A stretch of 37,699 nt of DNA from an uncultured Pelagibacteraceae bacterium (GTDB lineage Bacteria > Pseudomonadota > Alphaproteobacteria > Pelagibacterales > Pelagibacteraceae): contig CACDQT010000004.1 in NCBI GenBank assembly GCA_902554995.1, forward strand, positions 1-37,699. Direction: 5' to 3'. The position numbers were made by a program, and so were the translations under genes. Shown here one piece after another: positions 15,186 through 24,649 of this stretch. Within the stretch, counting starts at the first letter, position 1, and every line of letters starts with the position of its first letter. Under the pieces are notes generated by a model. That model searched no databases. It had not been told where the DNA came from and was given only the letters and a program-made list of their open reading frames with translations.

Positions 15186-16070
15186 ATGTTATGTTGTTTG
15201 ATTTATAATTTGAATTCTTCCTCTGGAAGAAAATCTATATTCATAAATAGGATTTTATCTAAGTTAAAAGAGAATATTTCTGTAGACTACTTTGAAACAA
15301 AAACAATAAATCAAGCTAAGAAAATTTTCAAAAATTTTAATCAAAAAAATTATGATCGACTAATAGTAGCTGGTGGTGATGGTTCAGTTTCTTTTGCAAT
15401 TAATGAATTAATTAAAAATAATTTTGATTTTAAAGACGATTTTGCCATAGGTTATATTCCTGCTGGCACTGCAAATTTGCTTCAAGCTGAATTATCAATG
15501 AATAAAAAAGTTGATGATATAGTAAATGTGTTGGTTTCTAAAAATTATAAATCCTCTAATCTTGTAAAAATTAACGAGAATTATTTCTTTTTAATGGCTG
15601 GTATAGGGTGGGATGCAAAAATTGTTCATTCAATTAATTCAAAAATTAAAAAGATTCTAGGTAAAATTATATTTGGTATCAAAGGTTTTCAATATTTCTT
15701 ATTTATGAATAATAAAAAATTAAATGTTACTTTTGATGGACAATTTTATCAAGCAGACTGGATATTATCCTCAAATACCAAATATTACGCTGGACATCAT
15801 AAAATAAATAAAACAAATATTTTTGAAAATAAAATAGTCACATATATATTTAAGGATTTAACTAGGATCAATTTATTATATTCTATATTTTTAATAATTC
15901 TTAATGGTGATTTAAGTAGAAATAAAAATGTTATTACTACTTATTCACAAAACATTACTATTGATGGAAATGATTTGATACCTGTTCAAATTGATGGAGA
16001 TAATTTTGGTTCATATAAAAAAATTCATTTAAATCTATCAAATAAAAAAGTGAATTTTCTTGTAAAATAA
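15186..16070 (+). CDS. Diacylglycerol kinase family lipid kinase
   Basis: A 294-residue protein of the DAGK-catalytic (YegS/DgkB-like) lipid kinase family. The nucleotide-binding signature is VAGGDGSVSFAINEL (Gly63-Ser67 as GGDGS), followed by GYIPAGTANLLQAEL (89-103), the family's second conserved loop; the C-terminal half is the beta-sandwich with KKIHLNLSNKKVNFLV at its end. The likely reaction is ATP-dependent phosphorylation of diacylglycerol to phosphatidic acid, though some family members phosphorylate other lipids. The gene is divergent from plcP across 98 bases with a candidate Pho box, and AAGGA precedes its ATG. PlcP makes diacylglycerol, so this kinase probably recycles or limits that pool. 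Its stop codon abuts the end of the convergent manC gene without a gap. Confidence 0.85.
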   Translation: MLCCLIYNLNSSSGRKSIFINRILSKLKENISVDYFETKTINQAKKIFKNFNQKNYDRLIVAGGDGSVSFAINELIKNNFDFKDDFAIGYIPAGTANLLQAELSMNKKVDDIVNVLVSKNYKSSNLVKINENYFFLMAGIGWDAKIVHSINSKIKKILGKIIFGIKGFQYFLFMNNKKLNVTFDGQFYQADWILSSNTKYYAGHHKINKTNIFENKIVTYIFKDLTRINLLYSIFLIILNGDLSRNKNVITTYSQNITIDGNDLIPVQIDGDNFGSYKKIHLNLSNKKVNFLVK

Positions 16071-17261
16071 TTATTTTACTCTGCCATAAATATCTTGATA
16101 TCTCACTATATCTGTTTCTTTTAAAATCGAGCCTACTTGAGCTTCAATTATTTTAACTGGTTTTTTATAGGGATTTTCTATTCTATGGATTGCACCTAAT
16201 GGAATAAAAATAGTTTCATCAGGTTTCATAGTGAAATATTTCTTATTTAAAGTAATTTTAGGTTCACCATGAGTAACTACCCAATGTTCAGCTCTATGAT
16301 GATGTTTTTGAAGACTTAATATACCTTTTGGTTTTACATATAATTCTTTAATCAAGAACTCTTTACCATTAAATAGATTTACATAACTACCCCAAGGTCT
16401 ATGAAATACATTCTTCTTTTTAAAATAATGTCTTTTATTTCGTCCGTACATCTTACAGATTTCTTTCCAAGATCCTAAATCAGACCAAGGAATATCTAAT
16501 TTGATAGCATTTATATCTTTGGTTTTTTCTAATATCGCATAATCAAAAGACTTTGCTGTTGCTTTGGTAAATGCTTGTTTGTTTAAATAATATACATTAC
16601 TTTTATATTTTGCTTTTAATACTGCTTTATTACAATTTCGATAAATATTTGGTTGGTATTTCTTAAAATTTTTAATGATTGAGTCTTTTCTCAAATAAAA
16701 CATTCCAGAATTCCAATAACCTTTTTTACTAATTATTTGTTTAGCTTTAGCCTTTTTGGGTTTTTCTACAAATCTAGTTACTTTGTTATTTCTGGTTAAA
16801 AAATAACCAAATTCACTAGAGGGCATTTTGGGTTTAATCCCAAAGATAAAGATATTATTATGAGTAAGTTTCTTTTGATTTTTTTTGATAGCTTTATTGA
16901 ATAAACCAACTTTTTCTATCAAATGATCAGCAGCCAAAAACATTAATGGTTGTTCGATTGGAATGTCTTTAATTAAAGCCGTGCTTAATATAGCTGGTGC
17001 AGTATTTCTTTTTGCTGGCTCTAAAACTATCTTGAATTTTCTTATTTTGTGTTTTTTTAAATGTTGTTTTACTTGTCTTAAATATTTTGCATTAGTGCTT
17101 ATAATTGGTGCATCATATATAGATGCTTTAACTCTTTCTAAAGTTTTACCCAATAAAGTCCAATTACCAAAATCAATAAATTGTTTTGCTTGATGTTTTT
17201 TAGCTTTTGGCCAAAGTCTAGTTCCAGCGCCACCACATAAAATAACTGGGCGAATTTTCAT
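16071..17261 (-). CDS. manC: Mannose-1-phosphate guanylyltransferase, probably with a mannose-6-phosphate isomerase-type cupin domain
   Basis: A 396-residue nucleotidyltransferase. The N-terminal Rossmann-like domain opens with RPVILCGGAGTRLWP, the GTP-binding signature, and has FLAADHLIE, FVEKP and WNSGMFYLRK, all typical of GDP-mannose pyrophosphorylases. The C-terminal part (about 290-396) has RPWGSYV, LSLQKHHHRAEHWVVTHGEP and the cupin-like PDETIFIPLGAIHRIENP, the isomerase half of type II bifunctional enzymes. It makes GDP-mannose from mannose-1-phosphate and GTP for surface polysaccharides. The protein is about 70 residues shorter than most bifunctional ManC, mainly through shorter linkers. 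It is the last gene of valS-ilvD-manC; its ATG overlaps the ilvD stop by one base. Confidence 0.85.
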   Translation of the reverse strand: MKIRPVILCGGAGTRLWPKAKKHQAKQFIDFGNWTLLGKTLERVKASIYDAPIISTNAKYLRQVKQHLKKHKIRKFKIVLEPAKRNTAPAILSTALIKDIPIEQPLMFLAADHLIEKVGLFNKAIKKNQKKLTHNNIFIFGIKPKMPSSEFGYFLTRNNKVTRFVEKPKKAKAKQIISKKGYWNSGMFYLRKDSIIKNFKKYQPNIYRNCNKAVLKAKYKSNVYYLNKQAFTKATAKSFDYAILEKTKDINAIKLDIPWSDLGSWKEICKMYGRNKRHYFKKKNVFHRPWGSYVNLFNGKEFLIKELYVKPKGILSLQKHHHRAEHWVVTHGEPKITLNKKYFTMKPDETIFIPLGAIHRIENPYKKPVKIIEAQVGSILKETDIVRYQDIYGRVK

Positions 17262-18979
17262 TAAATTTTTGAATATTCCTTAACTTCTTTTTTCTTACCA
17301 GGGTGAGTTGGGGCTCCTAAACTTGCTGGCCCGACTGTTTGTGCATATTTCCAAAGAGTTCCTGAGCCAAAATCAGATTTTTTAGCCTTCCACTTTCTTT
17401 TTCTTGATGCCAATTGTGCTCTTGTTAAACGAACATTAATTGTTCCTTTTTTAGCATCAATATCAATTAAATCACCATTACGTAAAAGAGCTATAGGTCC
17501 TCCCAAAGCTGCCTCTGGACCTACGTGACCAACACAAAATCCTCTTGTTGCGCCAGAAAATCTTCCATCGGTAATTAAAGCAACTTTTTCGCCTTTACCT
17601 TGACCATAAATTGCACCAGTTGTTGAAAGCATTTCTCTCATACCTGGTCCACCAACTGGGCCTTCGTATCTAATAATAATTACATCACCATCTTTATATT
17701 TTCTGCTTTGAACTGCTTTCATCGCACTTTCTTCATTATCAAAACATCTTGCTCTTCCAGTAAATTGTAATTTTTTAAGACCAGCAATTTTTACAATTGC
17801 ACCTTCAGGAGCTAAATTTCCTTTTAATCCTACAACACCCCCATCTGGTGATAAAGGTCTGTTATAAGCTCTTAAAACTTTTTGTTTTGGATTAAATTTA
17901 ATACCTTTTAAATTTTCTTTCATAGTTTTACCTGTAACGGTCATGCAATCTCCATGAATATATCCACCATCATAAAGAGTTTTTAAAAGCATCGGCACAC
18001 CACCTGCTAACCACATATCTTTAGCAACATATTTTCCACCTGGTTTTAAATCAGCAAGATAAGGTGTTCTTTTAAATATTTTTGCAACATCCATTAAATC
18101 AAATTTAATTCCTGCTTCATTTGCAATTGCTGGTAAGTGTAATGCTGCATTTGTTGAACCCCCTGTTGCAGCAACTATTGTTGCAGCGTTCTCTAACGCT
18201 TTTCTTGTAACAATATCTCTTGGTTTAATTTTTTTTGCTAATAATTCCATAACCATTCGACCACTTGCTTTTGCATACTTATCTCTTTCTTCATATGGAG
18301 CTGGTGTTCCTGCTGAATAAGGTAACGCTAAACCGATTGCTTCTGAAACACATGCCATTGTATTTGCAGTAAACTGACCACCACACGCTCCCGCTGTAGG
18401 ACACGCTACTAATTCTAATTTTCTTAATTCTTTAGCAGACATTTGACCTGATGAATGTTTTCCAACCGCTTCAAAAACATCAACTACAGTTACATCTTTA
18501 CCTTTATATTTTCCCGGAAGGATTGAACCGCCATATATAAATACACTTGGTACATTTAATCTAACCATAGACATCATTAATCCTGGTAAAGATTTATCAC
18601 AACCTGCGATACCTACTAATGCATCATAACAATGACCTCTTACAGTTAATTCAGCACTATCAGCTATGACTTCTCTTGAAATTAAAGACGATTTCATTCC
18701 TTCATGACCCATGGCAATACCATCAGTAACAGTAATTGTGCAAAATTCTCTTGGTGTCCCTCCTGATGCTCTAACCCCCTTTTTCACTGATTGCGCTTGT
18801 CGCATAAGGGCAATGTTGCAAGGAGCAGCTTCATTCCAAGTTGATACAACTCCTATAAATGGTTTTGATACATCTTTTTCAGTTTCACCCATTGCATAAT
18901 AAAAAGATCTATGAGGTGCTCTATCTGGACCTAAGGATGTGTGTCTACTAGGTAATTTTTTTTTATTAAATTTCTGCAT
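17261..18979 (-). CDS. ilvD: Dihydroxy-acid dehydratase
   Basis: A 572-residue cytoplasmic enzyme that dehydrates 2,3-dihydroxy-isovalerate and its methylvalerate analogue, the third shared step of valine and isoleucine synthesis. Iron-sulfur cluster cysteines are in [10 protein letters not shown] (Cys54), [10 protein letters not shown] (Cys127) and [16 protein letters not shown] (Cys199). The C-terminal half has [12 protein letters not shown] and [20 protein letters not shown]. Length and motifs fit the ordinary IlvD of the dehydratase family rather than the sugar-acid dehydratase Edd. It overlaps valS and manC by one base at each end, so translation of all three is coupled. Linking valine synthesis with valyl-tRNA charging may be meaningful or chance. 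Confidence 0.95.
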   Translation of the reverse strand: MQKFNKKKLPSRHTSLGPDRAPHRSFYYAMGETEKDVSKPFIGVVSTWNEAAPCNIALMRQAQSVKKGVRASGGTPREFCTITVTDGIAMGHEGMKSSLISREVIADSAELTVRGHCYDALVGIAGCDKSLPGLMMSMVRLNVPSVFIYGGSILPGKYKGKDVTVVDVFEAVGKHSSGQMSAKELRKLELVACPTAGACGGQFTANTMACVSEAIGLALPYSAGTPAPYEERDKYAKASGRMVMELLAKKIKPRDIVTRKALENAATIVAATGGSTNAALHLPAIANEAGIKFDLMDVAKIFKRTPYLADLKPGGKYVAKDMWLAGGVPMLLKTLYDGGYIHGDCMTVTGKTMKENLKGIKFNPKQKVLRAYNRPLSPDGGVVGLKGNLAPEGAIVKIAGLKKLQFTGRARCFDNEESAMKAVQSRKYKDGDVIIIRYEGPVGGPGMREMLSTTGAIYGQGKGEKVALITDGRFSGATRGFCVGHVGPEAALGGPIALLRNGDLIDIDAKKGTINVRLTRAQLASRKRKWKAKKSDFGSGTLWKYAQTVGPASLGAPTHPGKKKEVKEYSKI

Positions 18980-21606
18980 TATAAACTCTCAATAGTTAAA
19001 GATATTTTTTTGATATTATCTTTAAGACTACTATAGTTAGTTTTTTCTTGTTCAACAATATTTTTTGGTGCTCTATCTGTAAAGCCTTTATTAGATAATC
19101 GTTGAGAAATCTTATCTAGTTCGTCTTGATATTTGTTCTGACGTTTTTGTAAGTTTTCTTTAATCAAATTAAGATCAACATTTTCATCAAAATAAATCTT
19201 AAAAATATCGCCGGAAATGACAAGTGTAGCAGAGGGTTTATCCTGTTCTTTATCAAAAAAATTGTTGATACGACCTAGTTTTTTTAAAATAACATCATTA
19301 TTATTAACTAATAATTTATTTTTTTTAGCAATTTTGTTAATTGCAACATCAACAAATGAACCAGGGCTGACATTTAATTCATTTTTAAATGATCTTAATT
19401 CAGAGATAATTTTGATAATTTTTTCAACTTCTTTAAGAGATTGGTCTTTTTTAATTTTTCCAGTAGGCCAATTTTTATACATAAGGAAATTTTTATTAGA
19501 CTCATCAAATTTGTTCTTTAACCATATTTCCTCAGTTACAAATGGTATGAAAGGATGAAGCATGACCAATATTTGCTTAAAAACATAAGCAGAAACTTCT
19601 TTTACCTCTGTTTTTGCCTTTTTATCCTCTGAGTACAGAATGGTTTTAGACAGCTCAATATACCAATCGCAATATGAGTGCCATGCAAATTGATAAGCAT
19701 TTTTTGCAGCCTCATCAAATCGATAATCTTCAATATTTTTTTGAATTTTATTTTTAGTTTCTATTAACTCCGAATAGATCCATTTATTTATATTTAATGA
19801 GATTTTTGGAACTTTATTGGTTTTTTTAAAATCACATTTATTAGTGATTAAAAAATTGTTAGCATTCCATAATTTATTTAAAAAGTTTCTATATCCTTTA
19901 ACTCTATCTTCTGAAAGTTTAACGTCAGTTCCTGGAGACGCCATAGAAAGCAAAGTAAAACGTAATGCATCAGCGCTATATTTTTCAATTAGATCTAATG
20001 GATCAATTACATTCCCTTTTGATTTAGACATTTTTTGTCCTTTTTCATCTCTAACTAACGCGTGGACATAAATATCTTTAAATGGTTCTTTGTTCAAAAA
20101 TTCCATACCAAACATAATCATTCTAGCTACCCAGAAAAAAATAATATCAAAACCTGTTACTAAAACTGTTGTTGGATAAAATTTCTTTACGTAATCTTTT
20201 TTATCAGGCCAACCTAAAGTTGCGAATGGCCATAATCCTGAGGAAAACCATGTATCTAAAACATCAGGATCTCTAGAAAGTTTTACATCTTTTTTATAAT
20301 GTTTTTTTGCTTGTTTAATTGCATCATTTTCATTGATCGCAACAAAGATTTTTTGATCAGGTCCATACCAAGCTGGTATTTGATGTCCCCACCATAATTG
20401 TCGTGAAATACACCATGGCTCAATATTATTCATCCACTGGAAATAAGTTTTAGACCAGTTGGTTGGAAAGAAATTTGTTTTTTTTGTCTTAACAATTTTT
20501 TTAGCTTTGATTGCTAATTTTTTTGCATCAACAAACCATTGCTCTGTTAAAAAAGGTTCAATTACTGAATTCGATCTATCGCCGTATGGAACTTTATTTT
20601 TGATATTTTCTTCTTTTACAAAAAAGTCTTTTTCTTTTAATTCATTTAATATTTTTTTACGGGCATCAAACCTATCTAAGCCAATATAATCTCTTGGAGC
20701 ATTATCATTTATTTTTCCCTCTTCTGTAAAAATATTGATTATTTCTAATTTATTTCTTTGACCAACATCATAGTCATTAAAATCATGTGCTGGCGTAATC
20801 TTAAGCGCTCCAGTTCCTTGCTCTGGATCAGCATAATTATCTTTAATAATTTTTATTTTTCTACCTACGATTGGTATTGTGACAGTTTTGCCAACATAGT
20901 TTTTATATCTTTTATCCTTAGGATTTACCGCAATCGCAGTATCCCCTAGCATTGTCTCAGGTCTCGTTGTGGCAATAGTGATATATTCTGAAGAATTATC
21001 TATTGGGTATCTAATATAGTAAATCTTAGAATTCATCTCTCTTTGATCTACTTCCAAATCTGAAATCGCAGTTTTTAAAACAGTGTCCCAATTAACAAGT
21101 TTTTCAGCCTTATAAATCAATTTTTTTTTATGTAATTCTACAAAAACCTTAATGACTGATTTCGATAAATTTTGATCCATAGTGAATGCATTTCTTGACC
21201 AATCACATGAGCATCCTAATTTTTTTAGTTGATTAATGATTATGTCCCCATATTCATTTTTCCATTCCCATACTTTTTCTATAAATTTTTCTCTGCCAAG
21301 GTCAATTTTATTTAAATTCTCTTTTTCTAATTTTCTCTCAACAAGTGCTTGAGTGGCAATACCTGCGTGATCAGTTCCAGGTTGCCATAAAGTTTCATAA
21401 TTATTCATTCGATAATAACGAACTAATAAATCTTGAATTGAATTATTTAAAGCATGACCCATATGTAAACTTCCAGTTACATTAGGTGGTGGAATTACAA
21501 TCGAAAATTTTTTCGAATTTTTTTGCGGTTTAAATAATTTATTTTTCTCCCAATAACCATAAATTTTATCTTCAACTTTTGAATGTATATATTTATCGCT
21601 TATCAT
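18979..21606 (-). CDS. valS: Valyl-tRNA synthetase
   Basis: An 875-residue class I aminoacyl-tRNA synthetase. The HIGH motif appears as HMGH (48-51) after PPPNVTGSL, a ValS-typical context. The editing domain includes [12 protein letters not shown], and the KMSKS motif is at 525-529 within [12 protein letters not shown]. An anticodon-binding helical domain follows, and the C-terminal 70 residues form the arginine- and lysine-rich coiled coil that contacts tRNA. The length is slightly below the bacterial norm of 880-950. It is the first gene of valS-ilvD-manC, ends in a one-base overlap with ilvD, and has a promoter-like sequence immediately upstream. Confidence 0.96.
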   Translation of the reverse strand: MISDKYIHSKVEDKIYGYWEKNKLFKPQKNSKKFSIVIPPPNVTGSLHMGHALNNSIQDLLVRYYRMNNYETLWQPGTDHAGIATQALVERKLEKENLNKIDLGREKFIEKVWEWKNEYGDIIINQLKKLGCSCDWSRNAFTMDQNLSKSVIKVFVELHKKKLIYKAEKLVNWDTVLKTAISDLEVDQREMNSKIYYIRYPIDNSSEYITIATTRPETMLGDTAIAVNPKDKRYKNYVGKTVTIPIVGRKIKIIKDNYADPEQGTGALKITPAHDFNDYDVGQRNKLEIINIFTEEGKINDNAPRDYIGLDRFDARKKILNELKEKDFFVKEENIKNKVPYGDRSNSVIEPFLTEQWFVDAKKLAIKAKKIVKTKKTNFFPTNWSKTYFQWMNNIEPWCISRQLWWGHQIPAWYGPDQKIFVAINENDAIKQAKKHYKKDVKLSRDPDVLDTWFSSGLWPFATLGWPDKKDYVKKFYPTTVLVTGFDIIFFWVARMIMFGMEFLNKEPFKDIYVHALVRDEKGQKMSKSKGNVIDPLDLIEKYSADALRFTLLSMASPGTDVKLSEDRVKGYRNFLNKLWNANNFLITNKCDFKKTNKVPKISLNINKWIYSELIETKNKIQKNIEDYRFDEAAKNAYQFAWHSYCDWYIELSKTILYSEDKKAKTEVKEVSAYVFKQILVMLHPFIPFVTEEIWLKNKFDESNKNFLMYKNWPTGKIKKDQSLKEVEKIIKIISELRSFKNELNVSPGSFVDVAINKIAKKNKLLVNNNDVILKKLGRINNFFDKEQDKPSATLVISGDIFKIYFDENVDLNLIKENLQKRQNKYQDELDKISQRLSNKGFTDRAPKNIVEQEKTNYSSLKDNIKKISLTIESL

Positions 21607-21618
21607 GGGTGTTATTAG

Positions 21619-21653
21619 TTTATAATTTAATAATCTAAATTAACAATAATCAA
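21619..21653 (-). promoter_or_regulatory. Promoter-like sequence upstream of valS
   Basis: On the minus strand two overlapping options exist: TTGATT (21648-21653), 17 bases, TTAAAT (21625-21630); or TTGTTA (21641-21646), 16 bases, TATAAA (21619-21624). Either would place the transcript start within about 20 bases of the valS ATG, giving a very short leader. No T-box or other leader structure fits in that space. Confidence 0.4.
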
Positions 21654-21727
21654 ATTGGAACGTTATTTAATAGACTAATTGCAAATATTTTATATAAAAC
21701 TCAGTGTAGCTATCTTCTAAAACATAT

Positions 21728-21801
21728 GGCAACGTGGCGGAATGGTTACGCAGAGGATTGCAAATCCTTGTATCCCGGTTCGATTCCGGGCGTTGCCTCC
21801 A
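21728..21801 (+). tRNA. tRNA-Cys (GCA)
   Basis: A 74-base cloverleaf. The acceptor stem GGCAACG pairs with CGTTGCC, followed by discriminator T and an encoded CCA. The anticodon stem GAGGA/TCCTT encloses TTGCAAA with anticodon GCA, and the T arm has CCCGG-TTCGATT-CCGGG. It lies between the divergent valS start and tRNA-Asn. Confidence 0.95.
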
Positions 21802-21851
21802 AAAAAAATCTTGTTTTAGTGAAAAAAAAAAGTAAGTTGAGATTTTAATAT

Positions 21852-21927
21852 TCCTCGGTAGCTCAGTTGGTAGAGCAGTTGACTGTTAATCAATTGGTCG
21901 CAGGTTCGAGTCCTGCCCGAGGAGCCA
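21852..21927 (+). tRNA. tRNA-Asn (GTT)
   Basis: A 76-base cloverleaf. The acceptor stem TCCTCGG pairs with CCGAGGA, followed by G and an encoded CCA. The anticodon loop CTGTTAA carries anticodon GTT and the T loop is TTCGAGT. It is 50 bases after tRNA-Cys on the same strand, probably on the same transcript, and ends four bases before the stop of the convergent XRE regulator gene. Confidence 0.95.
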
Positions 21928-21931
21928 AAAA

Positions 21932-22303
21932 TTATCCAACCTTTGAAATATTGTTACTTCCTGTCTGTAATGATTTATTAAATTTCAATTTTTGATCAGC
22001 ATTTAGTTCAGAATATAATTTCACTAAAAAGTTATAATTTACATTCATATGACCTTCTTGTGATTTCTCTAAATTTATAAGATATTCTGAAAAATCCTCA
22101 AAAAAATAATTAATTGGTACTTTAAGATAGTTCGATAATTGTAATAACCTTATTGAACTTACCCCATTAGTGCCTTTTTCATATTTTTGAATTTGTTGAA
22201 ATGTGACGTTGATTGCTTTTGCTACTTTAGTTTGAGTTAAACCTAGTGCTAGTCTTCTAAGCTTAAGCTTATTGCCTAAATGCTTATTAAAATTATCTTC
22301 CAT
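21932..22303 (-). CDS. XRE-family helix-turn-helix regulator
   Basis: A 123-residue DNA-binding protein. A Cro/CI-type helix-turn-helix covers about residues 10-66, with LRRLALGLTQTKVAKAINVTFQQIQKYEKGTNGVSS giving the two DNA-contact helices. The C-terminal half has no recognisable ligand domain (YSELNADQKLKFNKSL is helical). Short XRE proteins of this form are common in alphaproteobacteria, often as autoregulators with unknown targets. The gene lies 162 bases beyond the end of aapP on the same strand, with its own upstream region, and converges on tRNA-Asn with a 4-base gap. Whether it regulates the transporter next to it cannot be decided from sequence. Confidence 0.85.
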   Translation of the reverse strand: MEDNFNKHLGNKLKLRRLALGLTQTKVAKAINVTFQQIQKYEKGTNGVSSIRLLQLSNYLKVPINYFFEDFSEYLINLEKSQEGHMNVNYNFLVKLYSELNADQKLKFNKSLQTGSNNISKVG

Positions 22304-22392
22304 TAAGACCCCTCTTAATTTTTTAAAAAACTAATTGAACTAGTTTTTAATACCTACTGCAACAATAAATTTTTATTTTTTTTGCCTAAAAA

Positions 22393-22404
22393 CCCTTATT
22401 AGGG
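22393..22404 (-). terminator. Weak terminator candidate after aapP
   Basis: On the minus strand CCCT-AATA-AGGG is a 4-bp stem with a tetraloop followed by five U's, about 60 bases after the aapP stop. The stem is short. A second inverted repeat (AAAAACTA and TAGTTTTT, 22326-22348) lies further downstream and could also help. Together they probably separate aapP from the regulator gene. Confidence 0.35.
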
Positions 22405-22465
22405 GAAATATGTCAAGCATTACTTCAGCTATAATTTGAGAAATATTTCTTGAAATTAGCTTGAA

Positions 22466-23200
22466 CTATAGTATCTGGCTGAGAAAAAGTTTGGTTCTAT
22501 CGCTCTTTGGATTAGCAAAAAATTCTTTGGTATCAGCTTTTTCTACTATCATTCCTTCATCCATAAATATCATTTGATCTGCAACTTCTTTTGCAAAACC
22601 CATTTCATGTGTAACTACAATCATAGTCATTCCTTGTTTTGCTAAATTAACCATAACATCTAACACTTCTTTAATCATTTCGGGATCTAAAGCAGATGTA
22701 GGTTCGTCAAAAAGCATTATTTTTGGCTCCATACATAAAGCTCTTGCAATAGCAGCTCTTTGTTGTTGTCCTCCAGATAATTGTCCTGGATATTTTTGTG
22801 CTTGATCAAGAATTTGCACTCTTTCTAGATGTTTTAATGCTAATTCTTCTGCCTCTTTTTTGGGCATTTTTTTAACCCAAATAGGAGCTAATGTGCAGTT
22901 ATCCAAAATAGATAAGTGAGGAAATAAGTTAAATTGTTGAAATACCATTCCAACTTCAGCTCTAATTTGTTCAATATTTTTTGTATCCTCTGTTAATTCA
23001 GTTCCATCAACAACAATATTACCTTCTTGATGCTCTTCTAATCTATTAATACATCTAATTAATGTAGACTTTCCTGATCCGGATGGACCACAAACAACAA
23101 TTTTTTCTTTTGGTTTAACTTCTAAATTTATTCCTTTTAAAACTTGGAAATCACCAAACCACTTATTCATATTACTTATTTGGATAATACTATCTGACAT
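22466..23200 (-). CDS. aapP: General or polar L-amino-acid ABC transporter ATP-binding protein
   Basis: A 244-residue ABC ATPase of the polar amino acid family. It has Walker [11 protein letters not shown] loop [16 protein letters not shown] (typical for GlnQ/AapP proteins), signature [15 protein letters not shown], Walker [14 protein letters not shown] and switch VTHEMGF. It powers import by the AapQ-AapM permease pair. The gene is last in the aapJQMP unit, six bases after aapM. Bacterial orthologues are also called BztD; the name does not fix the substrate, which in this family includes glutamate, glutamine, aspartate and asparagine. Confidence 0.9.
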   Translation of the reverse strand: MSDSIIQISNMNKWFGDFQVLKGINLEVKPKEKIVVCGPSGSGKSTLIRCINRLEEHQEGNIVVDGTELTEDTKNIEQIRAEVGMVFQQFNLFPHLSILDNCTLAPIWVKKMPKKEAEELALKHLERVQILDQAQKYPGQLSGGQQQRAAIARALCMEPKIMLFDEPTSALDPEMIKEVLDVMVNLAKQGMTMIVVTHEMGFAKEVADQMIFMDEGMIVEKADTKEFFANPKSDRTKLFLSQIL

Positions 23201-23206
23201 AAATTT

Positions 23207-24649
23207 TTATCTATCGGTTTTATATTTTTGTTCTAGATTATAACTATATTTACTCATTGCATAACAAATAATCCAGAAAATTATAGCAGCAAATACATAC
23301 CCTTCCATAGCAAATCCTAACCATTTCGGATTTGTTTTAGCTAAATTTAACATTCCAACTATTTCTAATAATCCGACAACAAATATTAATGGAGTGTCTT
23401 TTACTAATGCTAAGAAAGTATTTGCTATTCCTGGTATTACTAATTTAAGAGCTTGAGGTAAAATTACAAAAATATGCATTTTCCAATATCCCATCCCTAA
23501 TGATTTCGCAGCTTCGTATTGGCCTCTTGGTAAAGCTTGTAAGCCACCTCTTATAACTTCTGCAACATATGCAGCCTCAAATAAAGAAATTGCAATTATG
23601 GCTCTTACTAATTTATCAATGAAAAAGTCCTCTGGTAAAAACATCGGAAACATTACAGCAGACATGAATAAAACTGTGATTAGTGGAACACCTCTCCAAA
23701 ATTCAATAAAGCCAACTGATATATATCTAATTAATGGAAATTCTGATCTTCTGCCAAGAGCAAAAGCCATTCCGATTGGAAAACAGAAAATAAGACAGAA
23801 AAAAGAAATAATAAATGTTAGTGACAAACCTCCCCATGCACCTGTTTCAACCCAATTTAAACCATCTAATTTTCCAAGCTCAATGTATTCTTCAAAAAAA
23901 AGAAAATATTTCAAAATTACATAAAGCGCTAAAGGAACTATTAAAAAGTAATAAAACTTAAATTTACTTGGAATAAAAAAACCAATGATGATAGATAAAA
24001 TTGCAGCAATAATTCCATAAGAAAAGTCAAAAAATACAGGGCCACCTGAAATAAAAAAGAAGATAAACAAAAATGCAATCAAAGGATAAATAACTACATA
24101 ATAAAGTGTCAAATATTTCTTAAATTTATCAGTCGCAAAGTATCCAACAGAGCCAAGTAATACTAAAGCTACAAATGATAGATTAATTCTCCATTGTTCT
24201 GCATTTGGATACATTCCATACATAAATCTTCTCATCCAAACCTTAATATATGTCCAGCATGCGCCAGAACCCGTACAAACATCTTTTGTATCTCCTGCAA
24301 AACTAGCATCAATAACAAACCAGCTTAATATAGGTGGTAGAGATTTGATGATTATGAATATTATTAATAATGATAAAACAGCATTAAAATTATTTGTATT
24401 AATATGTTTGTTTAAGAGGTCTAGATTTTTAATTCCACTATACTCTATACGAATGAAATAAAGACCCACAAAACCAAGTATTAAAGGTAATAAGAAACTT
24501 AAAAAATTAGGTAAAAAACCAGTTAAATTTAATCTAAAAAAAGAGTTTAGAAAAACATCTAAAATACTAATAAAAAATAAAAAAGAACCAAGATACAAAA
24601 AGGTATTAAGATTAGTTCTATCAGGTTTTAAAAAATTAATACTCGACAT
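23207..24649 (-). CDS. aapM: Amino-acid ABC transporter permease AapM/BztC
   Basis: A 480-residue multi-spanning permease. The first 250 residues hold several hydrophobic helices and a cysteine-containing loop (TKDVCTGSGACWTYIKVWM), which is the long N-terminal half characteristic of AapM/BztC. The binding-protein-dependent transport domain follows from about residue 275, with the ATPase-docking loop YEAAKSLGMGYWKMHIFVILPQALK. Its ATG overlaps the aapQ stop by one base (TAATG) and has GGAG a few bases upstream inside aapQ. The protein is longer than most AapM, through extra N-terminal membrane segments. Confidence 0.9.
   Translation of the reverse strand: MSSINFLKPDRTNLNTFLYLGSFLFFISILDVFLNSFFRLNLTGFLPNFLSFLLPLILGFVGLYFIRIEYSGIKNLDLLNKHINTNNFNAVLSLLIIFIIIKSLPPILSWFVIDASFAGDTKDVCTGSGACWTYIKVWMRRFMYGMYPNAEQWRINLSFVALVLLGSVGYFATDKFKKYLTLYYVVIYPLIAFLFIFFFISGGPVFFDFSYGIIAAILSIIIGFFIPSKFKFYYFLIVPLALYVILKYFLFFEEYIELGKLDGLNWVETGAWGGLSLTFIISFFCLIFCFPIGMAFALGRRSEFPLIRYISVGFIEFWRGVPLITVLFMSAVMFPMFLPEDFFIDKLVRAIIAISLFEAAYVAEVIRGGLQALPRGQYEAAKSLGMGYWKMHIFVILPQALKLVIPGIANTFLALVKDTPLIFVVGLLEIVGMLNLAKTNPKWLGFAMEGYVFAAIIFWIICYAMSKYSYNLEQKYKTDR

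Noticed and set aside
21679-21698. Promoter for the two plus-strand tRNAs (TTGCAA and TATAAA)
   Set aside because: The two hexamers are only 8 bases apart, too close for a sigma-70 promoter; a weaker one may exist but I cannot place it.
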